DNA from: Bostrychus sinensis
Lineage: Eukaryota; Chordata; Actinopteri; Gobiiformes; Eleotridae
DNA length: 64,000 bases
NCBI GenBank assembly: GCA_020698575.1
Contig: CM036241.1
Span: forward strand, 11,820,916 to 11,884,915
Direction of reading: 5' to 3'
In this document: piece after piece, positions 24,401 to 33,904 of the stretch
How positions within the stretch are numbered: the first letter of the stretch is position 1
Layout: each line of letters starts with the position of its first letter
Notes under the pieces: model-generated
The model's database searches: none
Seen by the model: the letters and a program-made list of their open reading frames with translations, nothing else
Told to the model about the DNA's origin: nothing
Position numbers and translations under genes: made by a program

Positions 24401-27400
24401 AGCAGTATGGTCAAATCATTATCATCATCACATGGGCTTTTTAAATGTAATCTTGTATAACTTTGGTTGTTGTGTTTCTAAAACTTTACCTGCACAGATG
24501 GCTGCAATCAGGCCTTTCCTCCCGTCCTGATCCTTCAGCACCTCTTTCACAGCAGGAGACTGGAAGAGAGCAGTCGAAACAGATGTCTGCTGACTCATTC
24601 AAACCACATATGGATATTCATTTAAAAAAACATACAAGCATCTCGGGCGGGTATGCAGCTGGGATTTTTCAACTCACTGAAAAAATGATATTCTTCTGCA
24701 CATAACAGTTGCAAAAAAAAAATAAAGTAAGTAATATACATATTTTACACATTTTAAAGGAAAGAATGTATAGATATATTAACATAAGATGTGTGCGCAG
24801 TTTGGTGACAAGATGGGCGTTTTTTTGTTGTTGTTGTTGTTTGTATTTATAGGGCAGGAATGAATGGTTGTTGTTTACATATTTGATCAAAAGTATTAAG
24901 TATGAATTAAAACCATCATTTGATAGTCATTTACATTTACTAAAGTTTAATTTATTAAGATTTGTGGTGATCAATGGATTAAATCTGACAAACTACAAAT
25001 CCACTGCTTTTCTGTAAATATAACAAGTATAAAATTAAGAAACTTCTTGCTAGCCTTAGTATATATGCTCATTATAGATTAAGAAAACTGCAACGTTAAA
25101 TAAAATGGCTAAACACAACATTTTGTAACCAGGCTCTGATATGAGTCTGGTAAGTCAAGTTTATGGCACCATTCTTCGAGAGGATCTAGTTTTGAATAAT
25201 ATTTTTTAATAGCCATACAGACTTTACAGATGCTTATGATACTAATAAACTAATAAACCCCACAAAAATATATTTTTCTGGTCACATTGTCCATTACTAA
25301 GCCACGTTAAAGCAAGAAGTTTATTATGCACACTGAATACTTTAACAAGACACTAGTAAATCAGTCCCATAATTTAGGACCGCCTACTAAATCCACTAAA
25401 TACTGAGACCTGGTACTGTTAGTGGTTGTAATGTGGTCATAACTAGAATAGCTTTTTGTTGTATAAATTGTAGATTTTTACTTTATCCCAGCAGAGAGAA
25501 ATGATTTATGTGAACTTATTGAAAGAGAAAGTGGTCATCTAAATTATGTGATACATATTATGTGAGCAGACTATTCAGGCCCTAGGTTACTTTAGTTCTG
25601 TTAAATATGTGAAAAGTTTTATAATAAATAGTCATTCTGCTCTGTTTCCCTTAAAAACAATCCAGTGCTGTTTCTGTATGACTCACCTCAGCCAGATTCT
25701 GAGCCCCGGGCATTCCTCCGGGAAGAAGCACCACGTCATACGGGCCCTGTCAGAGAAACCATGATGGAAAGGATATGTCAATTATGACAGTGACGAACTG
25801 AAAAATCTACAGGCTTGATACATGTTTTTAGGACTACACAACACAGTTGAAAGAAAAAGTATGTGAACTGCTTTGGAATTACCAAAATGTGATCTGATCT
25901 TCATCTAAGTCAGAACAACAGCCAAACACAGGCTGCTTAAACTAATGCTGCCAAAAAATTATATGTTTGCATGTGTTTATTGAATATTCATTTAAACATT
26001 GACAGTGCAGGATGGAAAAAGTATGTGAACACCTCGACTAATGACCTCGTCAAGAGCTAACTGGAGTTAGGTGTCAGCCAACCTGGAGTCCAATTAATGT
26101 GACAAGTGTTGAAGCCTTGACTAATGCAGTACAAAGAGGTACACCATCCCTATCCCAGATTGTCTAACGCTCAAGACCTGTCCGTGCGGGGTCTGGGCTT
26201 ACTGAGAGGTTCTGAATTTAGATACTCAATACATGAATGGCTTCAGACCAGCGTTTAAAGGACTGAAGTAGAAATTTCTTCGCCACAGTGTTTGCTTGCT
26301 ATGGAATGTCAATATGTGAAGTAGGCCAGGTATTTTACTGAGTGAGCTGCCGCTGCCGTATCCTCAGCCTCAGCGGCAGCTCGTGTCCACTGTCTCCCAG
26401 GAGGGCCCCTGAGGTCATGCTAGTAGCTTACAATAACAGCAATAATACTGACATCATGGGCAGAAACACAGAGACGCTGGGAGTCAGATGCAAAAGCTGA
26501 AGCTGCGTTTATTGAAGAACTCCTAAACTCATTACAGAAAAAATAATGTATTCTAAAAAGCAGCAAAACCAGAGTACAAAAACCCTCAGCTTCTCTCCTA
26601 AAAATCCCCCAAACCTCCAGAATCTTCCGACATGTCTCAAACCTCTTGAGTCTTCTAAAAGCCCCAAAAAGCCCCCATTGCTGGCTCTCAACAAGAAGAT
26701 TGTAGGTGTGAGTTAAAGTGGCCCTGCCCAATAAAAAACACCCCTAAGTACAGACAGATTGTCTATAAATGGCGAAGGTTCAGCACTGTTGCTACTCTCC
26801 CTAGTAGTTGTCGTCCTGTAAAGATGACTGCAAGAGCACAGCACAGGATGCTCAATGAGGTGAAGAAGAATCCTGGCGTGTCAGATAAAGATTTATAGAA
26901 ATCTTTGGCACAAGCTAACATCTTTGTTGACAAATCTACAATAGGCAAAACATTAAACAAGGATGGAGTTCATGAAAGGACACCATGGAGAAGCCACAGC
27001 TGTCCAAAAAAACAAAACAAAAAAAAAAAAAAAAAAAAAAAAAAACATCGCTGCACGCTTAAAGTTTGAAAAAGAGCTCCTGGATGTCCCACAGAACAAC
27101 TGGCAAAATATTCTGTGGACAGATGAAACCAAAGTTGAGTTGTTTGGAAGAGGCACAGCACACCAACATCAAAACCTCGTCCCCACTGTGAAGTCTGGTG
27201 GAGGGGGCATCATGGTTTGGGGCTGCTTCGCTGCCTCAGGGCCTGGACAACTTGCTATCATCAACAGCAAAATGAATTCCCAGGTTTATCCAAACATTTT
27301 GCAGGAAAACCTAAGACCACCTGTCCACCAACTGAAGCTCAACAGAGGATGGGTGATGCAACAGGACAACGACCCAAAACATAGAAGCAAATCAAAAACA

Positions 27401-29777
27401 GAATGGTTTCAACAGAAGAAAATACGTTTTCTGGAGTGGCTCAGTCAGAGTCCTGACCTCAATCCTATTGAGATGCTGTGGCATGACCTCAAAAGAGCGA
27501 TTCACACCAGACATCCTAAGAATATTGCTGAGTATAAAACATTTTTGTAAAGAAGAATGGTCCAAAATTCCTGCTGAGCGCTAGGCAGGTCTGATCTTGT
27601 TTGTTTGATTACTTTATTTCGAGCTATAAAAAAATAAAAAGATTGTACATAGAAAATATAAATATATTGTACAATATTATACATTATACCCACACTGGGT
27701 AGAAAAACAAAACAAAAAAACAAATGGAATAACAATATCTATAAATATATTTCAGACATATTCACAGTTTGTATATCATTGTACCTCGAAAAGGAGTGGG
27801 AAGAAGACGAACTTATTTAACCCCACCCCCATTCATCCTAATGAACGGTTACTACTATAAAGAACAATATATTTATATACAATATCTGACATATGTCGTA
27901 CAATATACCTTATAATTACATCTAAGTATGGTCCATTAAACACATATGCAGTGTAATGCAATTTCATTTTCATCTTCACTACAGAAAACGTTTGGTTGAG
28001 GTTATTGTTCCCAAAGGAGCGTCAACCAGTTATTAAATCCAAAGGTTCCAATACTTTTTCCACCCTGCACTGTGAATGTTTGAATAAATATTCAATAAAC
28101 ACATAAAAACATATAATTTGGTTTGCAGCATTAGTTTAAGCAGACAGTGTTTGTCTATTGTTGTGACTTAGACAAAGATCAGATCAGATTTTGTTACCAA
28201 ATCATGCAGAAATCCAAGTAATTCCAAAGCATTCACTTTTTCTTTCAACTGTATATTGCAAATCGCAGTATTACAATATCCATATTGCAAAGAACTAAAT
28301 GTATCGCAATAATGTTATGGTCCTCCATCTGAGATTTACACTAATTTTCCAATCAGAACCTTAAATAAAAATGTCTTAAGACCAAATGAAAATATTTAAA
28401 AACTTTGTTCATTAGTGACAGGAACTTTAGTTTGAGTCCTGGTTTAGTCCTTGTTAAGTTTTGATTGTGACACAGTTTTCCCGAGTAAATAAAGACTAAG
28501 TAAAAATCTCTAAACATGTGTATAAAGTTCTCTTGGTGTATGTCCTAATCAAAAATTATTGGATTTTAGGTGAAAACATTACTTTAATGAACTGTTATGT
28601 TATAATATCAGTTTATGAGCCTATACTTCATAAAAGACATTGCTCACTGCATTCAAAACTTTTCAGTGTATTTGTGACTACAACAATAACACCCAGTTGC
28701 ATTGTGTAGGCTTTTGACAAATCAACCTTACACTTTCTAACAAAAAATTTTAAACTTAAACTAATGGGTTATCAATATTTTTAATATATAATGAATGCAC
28801 TTCAGAGAGAAAAAAAAATAGTAAGACAGACAAAAACTGTATGTTGTGACTTTAACAGTAAGATATGGTTTGTACAGAAAACCCCACCTGTTTGCTGGCC
28901 TCCTCCAGACTGGCATCAGGACAGATGACAACGCTTCTGCTGCACTGGACCGGGTCTTTGCCTGTCAGTCCCGCGACAGTCACAGCAATCTATAATAAAT
29001 GTATACAGACAGCAAAAGATAGGGTGACCAGATTTCTAGACCAAAAAACTGGGACACATATTTATTTCATAAATCACGGTACATTTTTATTTATCAAGTG
29101 ACAAAAAAAGCTTCTGAAATCTGCACATTTTTCAGTCATGTAATTAAAGAACATAACGCTAGGGCTTAAGTTTTGAATATGATGGAAAACTATTGATATA
29201 AATAATGACATCGTAAATAATTTTAGTGATAAAAGTCTTTAGACAAATGAGTATAAGTTTCCTAAGTTTTTCTGTTGGTTAAACTGGGGACAACTGGGAC
29301 ATGGTTTGTTCAAAACTGGGACATAATAATGTTTTTACAGAATTTATTGGGACATTGAACCAAGAGCCAAAAACTGGGAATGTCCCGGTTAACAGGGAAA
29401 TCTAGTCACTCTACACAAGATGAGCAGGATGACAAACTTTATCGAGCTTTATTTTGAAAGCGGAAAGCAGCAGAGACAGTGAACTTTGACATTTACTTGT
29501 CAATTGCGCAGTTCTAACTATCTTGTTCAGTTTCAGGACCCATAGGTTTGCTAAAGATACATATAAGAAATTAAAATATACTTTTGTTTTGGCAGACAAC
29601 TTCAGTCATTCAAACTGAAACATACGTAACGCTGCTGAATGCTTTTAGCTAGCTAACTGCTAACAAATGTTATGAAAATGGACAAACCCCGGCTCTGCGC
29701 ATGATGTCCACGGGAATAACCGTCTCCATCTCCTCTGCGCCTTTAGACAGAATCACCAGAGCCCTCTTCCCCGCCAT
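18247..29777 (-). CDS. park7: park7 (DJ-1), complete gene, six coding exons
   Basis: Protein deglycase/redox chaperone DJ-1, a cytosolic, mitochondrial and nuclear dimer of the DJ-1/PfpI (class I glutamine amidotransferase-like) superfamily. Coding exons in transcript order: 29777-29688, 28989-28888, 25746-25687, 24559-24490, 19811-19725, 18407-18247. They sum to 570 nt, 189 codons plus TGA, the usual DJ-1 length. Intron phases are 0,0,0,1,1 and all introns are GT-AG. Visible residues: Glu18 in the GAEEMET stretch, Cys46 and Cys53 in exon 2, nucleophile Cys106 in AAICAGP, His126 in TTHP, and the C-terminal helix ending KAPLIMKD. The start is the first ATG after an ACC context (ACCATGG) and gives the family N-terminus [10 protein letters not shown]. 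The introns are rich in transposons. The 3' end faces a rightward promoter-like island at 17.7 kb. A minus-strand ATTAAA at 17918-17913 is a possible but unproven poly(A) signal. Assignment is near certain from sequence recognition. Confidence 0.97.
18734..19222 (+). repeat. Repeat family B, copy 1 (park7 intron 5)
   Basis: Starts AAAGGTCCTCTATTATACTT and ends AAAGCATAATATGG, near-inverse ends. The interior carries TTTTAGCTTTTAACCATG, TTATAATGTTGTT and AAAAACATACCTGA, shared with 20805-21300 (+) and 58985-59520 (-). Probably a non-autonomous DNA element; class not assigned. Confidence 0.55.
19725..19811 (-). CDS. park7: park7 coding exon 5
   Basis: 87 nt, phase 1 to phase 1, encoding [13 protein letters not shown] then [15 protein letters not shown]. 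Includes His126 of the DJ-1 active-site neighbourhood. Donor GTAAGG. The split Asp137 codon (G|AC) gives the MAG-D-HY junction typical of fish DJ-1; mammals have Gly here. Confidence 0.96.
20041..20621. mobile_element. hAT-like element carrying a GGACTAAACCA minisatellite
   Basis: Left end TAGTGTTTCCCAATCAGGGG then TACGGGAACCCCTAAGGGTA, right end GGTTGGCACTG; flanks TCCTAAAC (20033-20040) and TCCTAGAT (20622-20629) are 6 of 8 identical, consistent with a decayed hAT target duplication. The interior (about 20155-20590) is a degenerate 11-13-bp tandem repeat of the type CAGGACTAAACCAGGTCTAA. Lies in park7 intron 4. Confidence 0.65.
20805..21300 (+). repeat. Repeat family B, copy 2 (park7 intron 4)
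   Basis: Contains AAAAACATACCTGAAGTTATG, CTGAGTTTCTGAGGCCTAAG, CCAGGAAGCACTGACCAATC then AACAAGCC, and GAGGTGACCAAGATTGGTTT. All recur in reverse at 58985-59520. Confidence 0.65.
21301..22408. other. Park7 intron 4 DNA with family A tail remnants
   Basis: AT-rich, with two reverse-orientation family A fragments (AACCCAGCTACTTTGGGCCT at about 21860 and TCTCAGCTACTTTGGGCTTG at about 21995). The ORF 21639-22079 is not recognisable. A GC-richer unique patch at 21640-21800 is unexplained. Confidence 0.45.
22409..23305 (+). mobile_element. Rex3/RTE-like LINE, 5'-truncated copy B (park7 intron 4)
   Basis: Retains the RT palm and C-terminal domain: [14 protein letters not shown], then [12 protein letters not shown] with the catalytic FADD box, [54 protein letters not shown] frameshift near 22730 separates frames 22345-22770 and 22725-23282. 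Ends TAAGCGGAGGAA(GATG)n. Flanked by a 9-bp target duplication CAGTTCACT (22400-22408 and 23306-23314). Orientation is antisense to park7. Confidence 0.88.
23366..23751. mobile_element. Tc1-like MITE with long terminal inverted repeats (park7 intron 4)
   Basis: Left arm (23366 on: TTTTTGCTCCCATTTTTCAT, AGCTGAACTCAAAGATCTAA, CTCAAATATTGTTCACAAAT) is mirrored by the right arm ending at 23751 (TTTTTGTTCAGTG). TA dinucleotides flank both sides (23364-23365, 23752-23753). 386 bp, non-coding. The pattern ACTGAACAAAAATATAAACG is typical of a common fish Tc1-type non-autonomous element. Confidence 0.88.
24490..24559 (-). CDS. park7: park7 coding exon 4 (nucleophile Cys106)
   Basis: 70 nt encoding residues 85-107 plus the first base of codon 108: [11 protein letters not shown], then GLIAAICA with the nucleophilic-elbow Cys106. 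Donor GTAAAG, phase 1 exit. The following intron (24489-19812) is the longest in the gene, about 4.7 kb, and is filled with repeats. Confidence 0.96.
25687..25746 (-). CDS. park7: park7 coding exon 3
   Basis: 20 codons (residues 65-84), [11 protein letters not shown] then MPGAQNLAE. This is the conserved strand-loop bearing the PGG motif that packs next to the active site. Phase 0 both sides, acceptor ACAG, donor GTGAGT. Confidence 0.96.
26107..26693. mobile_element. Solo-LTR-like insert inside the Tc1 element
   Basis: Starts TGTTGAAGCC and ends GGCTCTCAACA, i.e. TG...CA with a short imperfect inverted repeat, flanked by ACAAG (26102-26106) and AGAAG (26694-26698), a 5-bp duplication with one mismatch. 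The flanking Tc1 sequence resumes in register. A minus-strand AATAAA lies near 26510. No coding sequence or primer-binding site within it, so a solo LTR is the simplest reading; another TIR element is possible. Confidence 0.55.
26740..27598 (+). pseudogene. Broken Tc1 transposase (DD34E)
   Basis: DNA-binding part recognisable from CAGATTGTCTATAAATGGCG ([13 protein letters not shown]) with an in-frame stop at about 26897. The best frame, 26963-27550, holds the whole catalytic triad: Asp in LWTDETKVE (residue 54), Asp in QQDNDPKH (135) and Glu in LNPIEML (170), with exactly 34 residues between the last two. The stretch [10 protein letters not shown] is shorter than in relatives, suggesting a small deletion. 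A poly-A run of about 30 bases at 27017-27045 interrupts the linker, and a stop follows KTFL. Not functional. Confidence 0.9.
27599..27971 (-). mobile_element. LINE 3'-end fragment inserted in the Tc1 element
   Basis: On the minus strand ends GAAATAAAGTAATCAAACAAAC; inside lie the common fish LINE 3' words (GGGTTAAATAAGTTCGTCTT, CTTCCCACTCCTTTTCGAGG). Flanked by ATCTT at 27594-27598 and 27972-27976. Tc1 sequence continues in register on both sides (CAGGTCTGATCTT | CACTACAGAAAACG). A 5'-truncated copy. Confidence 0.7.
28888..28989 (-). CDS. park7: park7 coding exon 2
   Basis: 34 codons (residues 31-64), from [10 protein letters not shown] to LEEASKQ, phase 0 at both ends. Carries Cys46 and Cys53 in the CSRSVVICP stretch. 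The acceptor AG and donor GTGGGG are both visible on the minus strand. Confidence 0.96.
29021..29413. mobile_element. hAT-like MITE (park7 intron 1)
   Basis: Left end AGGGTGACCAGATTTCTAGA with AAAAACTGGGACACAT; right end GGAAATCTAGTCACTCTA preceded by AACTGGGAATGTCCCGGTTA. Flanks CAAAAGAT (29013-29020) and CACAAGAT (29414-29421) match at 7 of 8, a hAT-size duplication. Non-coding. Confidence 0.75.
29688..29777 (-). CDS. park7: park7 coding exon 1 (start codon)
   Basis: Encodes residues 1-30, [10 protein letters not shown] through IMRRAG, and contains Glu18, which in DJ-1 hydrogen-bonds the active cysteine. It ends at a complete Gly codon before a non-ideal donor (GTTTGT), phase 0. The Kozak context ACCATGG is strong. 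Any 5' non-coding exon lies upstream and is not identified. Confidence 0.96.
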
Positions 29778-29789
29778 GGTTAGTTTTGC

Positions 29790-29900
29790 AGATGAAAAGA
29801 GAAGCTAAACAAATGTCCTGTCCTGCAAGTGCACAAGCAGCGGAGCATGCGCAGTAGCGTTCACGACTGTGACAGAAGCGGGGTTGCCATGTCGCGATTA
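29790..29900 (-). promoter_or_regulatory. Putative park7 promoter / 5' UTR
   Basis: Directly upstream of the park7 ATG on the minus strand is a CpG-containing block with GCATGCGCA at 29845-29853, a good match to the NRF1 half-palindrome common in TATA-less housekeeping promoters. No TATA box is seen. Position and motif suggest the core promoter; the transcription start is not determined. Confidence 0.45.
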
Positions 29901-30061
29901 AAGCCTCTTTTTTACACGAAGCATATTTAAATTGGAGTGCTACTTGCTTCGGGGCATTTTTGTCATTTACTCTGGTTAGATACACATTTATAGAAGTATT
30001 AGAAAAGTAAAAGTATCTTTTGACAATAATGCAACGTAAACCTTTCAAACTAATTTAAATT

Positions 30062-30960
30062 AATCTGGGGTCTAGGGTAGGTAATGCTTTATTTCATTTC
30101 ATTTCATTTCATTGTTTATTTCATTCATTTAAAACCAAGTATAACACTTTAACATTTAAATTAAATATTATGAATGGATAGGAGCAGAAAGAATTATAAA
30201 CTTATATTCACAGTTAAATATTTCTGATCAACTTGTAAAAGCTGTAACATAGCCACTTTTCTATTTCATAACATAACACATATATAACTTAACAGAAGCT
30301 GCTGCTCTACAATCTCATACTTTTTCACCATATAATATTTGACCCTTTTTAAAAAATACATTCATAGATTTAGATTTCTTGATTTCACTGTCAAGACTGT
30401 TCCATAAACTGACTCAGTCTTTGATTGAAATACAACTTTCCATTGTTACTGTTCTGAATCTGGGTTTTAAAAACCGCAGTTCCTTTTAAATTATAAGTGC
30501 TTTCCCTTTTTATAAATCTGTTTTTAGGTTGGTTGGTAAGGCTTTGTGGTGTGCTTTATACATAGTTTTGAAAATATTAAATTCTAATAATTTGTTAAGT
30601 TTAACTATATAAAACTAGGGTTTGTAGGATCCCTGTATCCACTCCCATTTATAATCCTCTCCGCTCTCTTCTGCAAGAGGAAAATTGGATTGATATACAT
30701 TTTAGAAGCACTTTCCCCATATTTCAATACAGTAGGTCACTGAACAATCCGCGAATTATATAAAATATACAATGTATTTTGATTTAATGATTCTTTTACC
30801 TTATGCAAAACAGCTATAGTTTTGGATATTTTTACTTTTACATGGTCTATATGTGATTTCCATGTCAAGTTTTCATCAATCATAACACCTGAGCTTCTCT
30901 TTATCAGGATCAATTGGGTTCACACACCAATAAAATTTAAATTCATATTTTTATTGAAAG
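30062..30960 (-). mobile_element. LINE ORF2 C-terminal remnant plus 3' tail
   Basis: Minus-strand translation gives broken stretches typical of the RT C-terminal region of fish CR1/L2/Rex1-type LINEs: DENLTWKSHIDHVK, KTIAVLHKVKESLNQNTLY, LQKRAERIINGS. Several stops and shifts. The 3' tail is a (TGAAA)n-like run at 30085-30110 (plus strand TTTCATTTCATTTCATTTCA). Confidence 0.65.
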
Positions 30961-31094
30961 TATAGCCTATTTTATTGTATATACAGTCATGCAATTATAG
31001 CCTACTATTTAAATCACATTCACTGAATAATAAAAAAGCCTACTGTGGTTTCTAAGCACTGGGTCGGGACTCGGAAGTGGGTCACAACATGGGC

Positions 31095-31096
31095 AT

Positions 31097-31175
<79 letters not shown>

Positions 31176-31177
31176 TT
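31095..31177. repeat. (ATTT)n microsatellite, ~83 bp
   Basis: Uninterrupted TTTA/ATTT tetranucleotide tract of about 21 units. Confidence 0.97.
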
Positions 31178-31179
31178 AT

Positions 31180-32149
31180 GTTTTTCAGGAAAAAGTTAAC
31201 AAAATCCCATAGTCATTTACTACTTAATTATCTTCTTTAAAAATGTTCAAAAGCAGGAATGATTAAGAATAGGCTAATTAAAAGACGAATCATGTTTGAC
31301 CTTTTAAAATATAGGTCCCAAATACAAAAAAACAAAAACAAAATACTAATTTAATAGACTGTGTAGAATTTGTAGTGGTGTAGTTTTGGCAATGGCCAGT
31401 AGGTGGTGTCATAAACCAAATATTGACAAAAGACCTGTGCGCAAACCTGAAAATACTAAGATCCTTTCTCCTTGTGTAAACCCAAAGTAATTGAAACTTT
31501 TCACTTTTTTATTACCACAGCAGCAGCCCAGTATTACAGTATTACAGTATTACAGTATTACATATCAGAGACTGTCCTCCCATTGTTCTGTCTTCCCATA
31601 ACTCTTAAGACACTCATATTGCAGTGTAAATCCTATGGGGCTTTAGTGTGTTGGTGTCTGGGTGCATAGATTGACTTTCATATGTTTTTTTCTTTTTCTT
31701 TTTTTTACGACGACGAACCCGAGCCCAGTTGAAACGGCAGATTAAGGGAAAGCGTAGGGGGAGCTGGCAGCAGGTTGTTTGTTGCGTGCCTCTGAGTGAA
31801 TCCAAGAAGACAGTGGTGATTAGCCACATATGCAGCTCGGGGATCAACTGCACCCCAGACCCACGGTGGCACTCACAAAGCTCATCTCCATACATTAATT
31901 TGCTTATGTGCACATTTACTAATTCCCCAGTCGTTAAAGTGCGTGATTATAGCGCGGATATGTTTCAAAGTGACTCGTGGGACAATGGCAGGGACAACAA
32001 TACCTCAGACAAAGGCAATGATTAAGAGATTAGGCTATCTAACAGACTGTATAGGGATTTTATTGTTTCATTAAAGAAGGCTTTTAGACAAAGAGAAACA
32101 CAGACTTGACCACCTAGGACATTAAAATTAATTACATTATACTTTGGAT
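31180..32149. other. Non-coding with short ACAGTATT array
   Basis: Includes a short array of TTACAGTA units at 31531-31562 and a GC-balanced unique patch at 31720-32030 (overlapping ORFs 31614-31913 - and 31729-32025 +, both unrecognised). Confidence 0.45.
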
Positions 32150-32325
32150 ATTCCAGTTTCTGTCCAAAGACATGTTAGGATAACTGGTCAGTCTGAATTC
32201 ATGAATGTGAGAGCGAGTAAGTGTTGGTCCTGCGACTTACTGTCTAAGGCCCATAGTTGGTGGGATAGGCTCTAAACACCCAACAACCCTAACAGGAATA
32301 ATCGAAAGAAGATGAATAAATGAAG
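32150..32325 (+). repeat. Family A repeat, 3' part
   Basis: CCAAAGACATGTTAGGATAA, TGTGAGAGCGAGTAAGTGTT, CTAAGGCCCATAGTTGGTGG, GGAATAATCGAAAGAAGATG: the body and tail of family A without the head. Confidence 0.65.
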
Positions 32326-32392
32326 ATGTGTGCTTGAATAGTCAGGACAGATGTACTGTGTAAGTTGATACTGTGTAAGATTCATCATACAG

Positions 32393-32690
32393 AGGTTTAG
32401 GTAGACCTACAAAGTTCAAGACAAGCCTGCCAAAGTTCAGACTGAGCATCTGAATGGGGAAGAAATGTGATTGTGACTTCGGTTGTGGGTGTGATTGTTG
32501 GTTTTAAAATACAATCATTTCTAGAGTTCACAGCAAATGGTCCCGAAAGAGAAAATATCCAGTGAGGGGCAGTTCTGTGGCTGAAAATGCCTTGCTGTTG
32601 CAGAGGAGAATGGCCAGATTGGATCATGATGATATAAAGACTGACAGTAACTCAGATGACCACTTGATACAACCAAGGCTGTGAAATATA
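32393..32690 (+). mobile_element. Second Tc1 family: 5' end and transposase N-terminus remnant
   Basis: GGTTTAGGTAGACCTAC resembles the fish Tc1 terminus TTATTAGGTACACC. Then AGCATCTGAATGGGGAAGAA (around the start codon), AATGGTCCCGAAAGAGAAAA, ATATCCAGTGAGGGGCAGTT, GAGGAGAATGGCCAGATTGG, GACAGTAACTCAGATGACCA follow the known order of the HTH domain, with indels. The matching 3' terminus is at 33905-33945. Confidence 0.75.
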
Positions 32691-32734
32691 TACTGCTTTA
32701 GTCACTCTTGGGATTTGGTGAATGTGCAGCCAGG

Positions 32735-33815
32735 TATGAATACTCCAGATCTTGACAGTCACCAGTTTGCCAATAGAAGGAACTGATCCACAGAGGACAG
32801 AGTTTCCATTGCACTACAAACAGCCCTCACTCACCTGGAGCAATGAGACCCACAAGAGAGAGAAGGCACAGAACTTGGTGCCTTGGTGCTAGGGTGACCA
32901 CCTGTCCCAATTTTGGTTGTACTGTACAGCCATTTAGGCATCTGTCCCTCTGTCCCACTGATGCAGAAAATGTCCCTCTTTTCAATACGGTCTGTATTCC
33001 CTGTGTAAAATGTACAATGAAAAATAAAAAGGTAAAATAAATATTTGTGGGTATCTTGAAATATATGGTTTTGTATGGTTTTGTGGTAAAAACAGCACAC
33101 CATATGTTTATAGCCCTTAAACTGAAGCAACTTGTATCTCAGTAAGTTAGATTTCTGCATCAAAACATTTATTTCTTGAGTCCATCCCGAACAACTTGCC
33201 CCACTTTTTGTACTCTGGTTTTAAACACCACTAAAACCAAAGAGGTCATTGTAGATTTCAGAAGGTCCAGAAGAACAGCACACATACAGGGGGACGAAAT
33301 TGAGCGTGTGGAAAGCATAAAATTCCTCAAAATCCACCTCACCACTGACCTCTCTTGGGCCCTCAACACCATCCACCTGATGAAGAAGGCTCAGCAAAGA
33401 CCTTTAAGGAGATTAAAAAAGGCTGGACTTCCTTGTCGGCTGCTGTGGAACTTCTACAGGGCTGCAGTAGAGAGCGTCCTCTGTTAGTGCAGGACAAAAA
33501 CAACCTGCTCAGAGCAGTTAAAACTGCACAAACAATTGTTGGCGGTCCAATTCCACAACTAGACTCACCGTATGCTGGTCGCCTCCAGAAGAAGACCACG
33601 GACCCCTCCCATCCAGGCCATGGACCGTTCCTTCCCCTGCCTTCAGGACACAAACACAGGGCGATTAAAGCACCCACAAACACACACTGACTCTTCATTT
33701 TAATAATGTTTATATTGATGTTTTGCTATTTATTCTTTTTTTGTCTTATAGTCTGTCTTTTTTATCTTGGGAATGCACCAAACTAAAATTCATTTGTACA
33801 ATGATAACAAAATCT
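32735..33815 (+). mobile_element. L2-like LINE ORF2 fragment, inserted within the Tc1 copy
   Basis: First part (32740-32870) reads like the RT domain 'fingers' region: STEDRVSIALQTALTHLEQ. Second part (33176-33690) is clear: TKEVIVDFRRSRRTAHIQ, SIKFLKIHLTTDLSWALNT, KKAQQRPLRRLKKAGLP, FYRAAVESVL, then DPSHPGHGPFLPLPSGH. Tail CATTTGTACAATGATAACAA ends at about 33815. A foreign stretch (32891-33170) with GGGTGACCACCTGTCCC interrupts it. Frameshifts throughout. Confidence 0.75.
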
Positions 33816-33904
33816 AACTATGGCATGGATTTGGAGGCAACTTCTTCAGCACCTTATTCATTCTCTGCCACTTACAATTCAGGCCAACAGGAGACCAAAC
33901 CAGT

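Larger units (their letters stand above)
25844..28251 (+). mobile_element. Tc1-like DNA transposon, near full length, with two internal inserts
   Basis: Ends CAGTTGAAAGAAAAAGT (25844 on) and its inverse ACTTTTTCTTTCAACTG (to 28251), followed by TA. The inverted repeats extend over roughly 200 bp (GCTTTGGAATTACC, CTGCTTAAACTAATGCTGC, TATTGAATATTCATTTAAAC, CAGTGCAGGATGGAAAAAGT), an IR/DR-type architecture. Interior has a broken plus-strand transposase, a 587-bp LTR-like insert and a 373-bp LINE tail. Removing these leaves about 1.45 kb, near the usual Tc1 size. Antisense to park7. Confidence 0.92.
25829..28505. mobile_element. hAT-like MITE split by a Tc1 insertion (park7 intron 2)
   Basis: The left stub TAGGACTACACAACA (25829-25843) and right part from 28252 (TATTGCAAATCGCAGTATTA, CATCTGAGATTTACAC, CCTGGTTTAGTCC, GTTAAGTTTTGATTGTG) align in order with the intact MITE at 6133-6556 (TAGGGCTGCACAATATATCG...). 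The Tc1 element sits exactly at the TA of that motif. The right terminus CGTGCAGCCCTA is missing, so the end near 28505 is approximate. Confidence 0.7.

Noticed and set aside
26420..26731. 103-codon minus-strand ORF
   Set aside because: Runs across the boundary between the LTR-like insert and the Tc1 sequence, so it cannot be a conserved gene.
33363..33698. 111-codon ORFs on both strands
   Set aside because: Alternative frames of the L2-like fragment, which is recognisable in frame 33176-33487.
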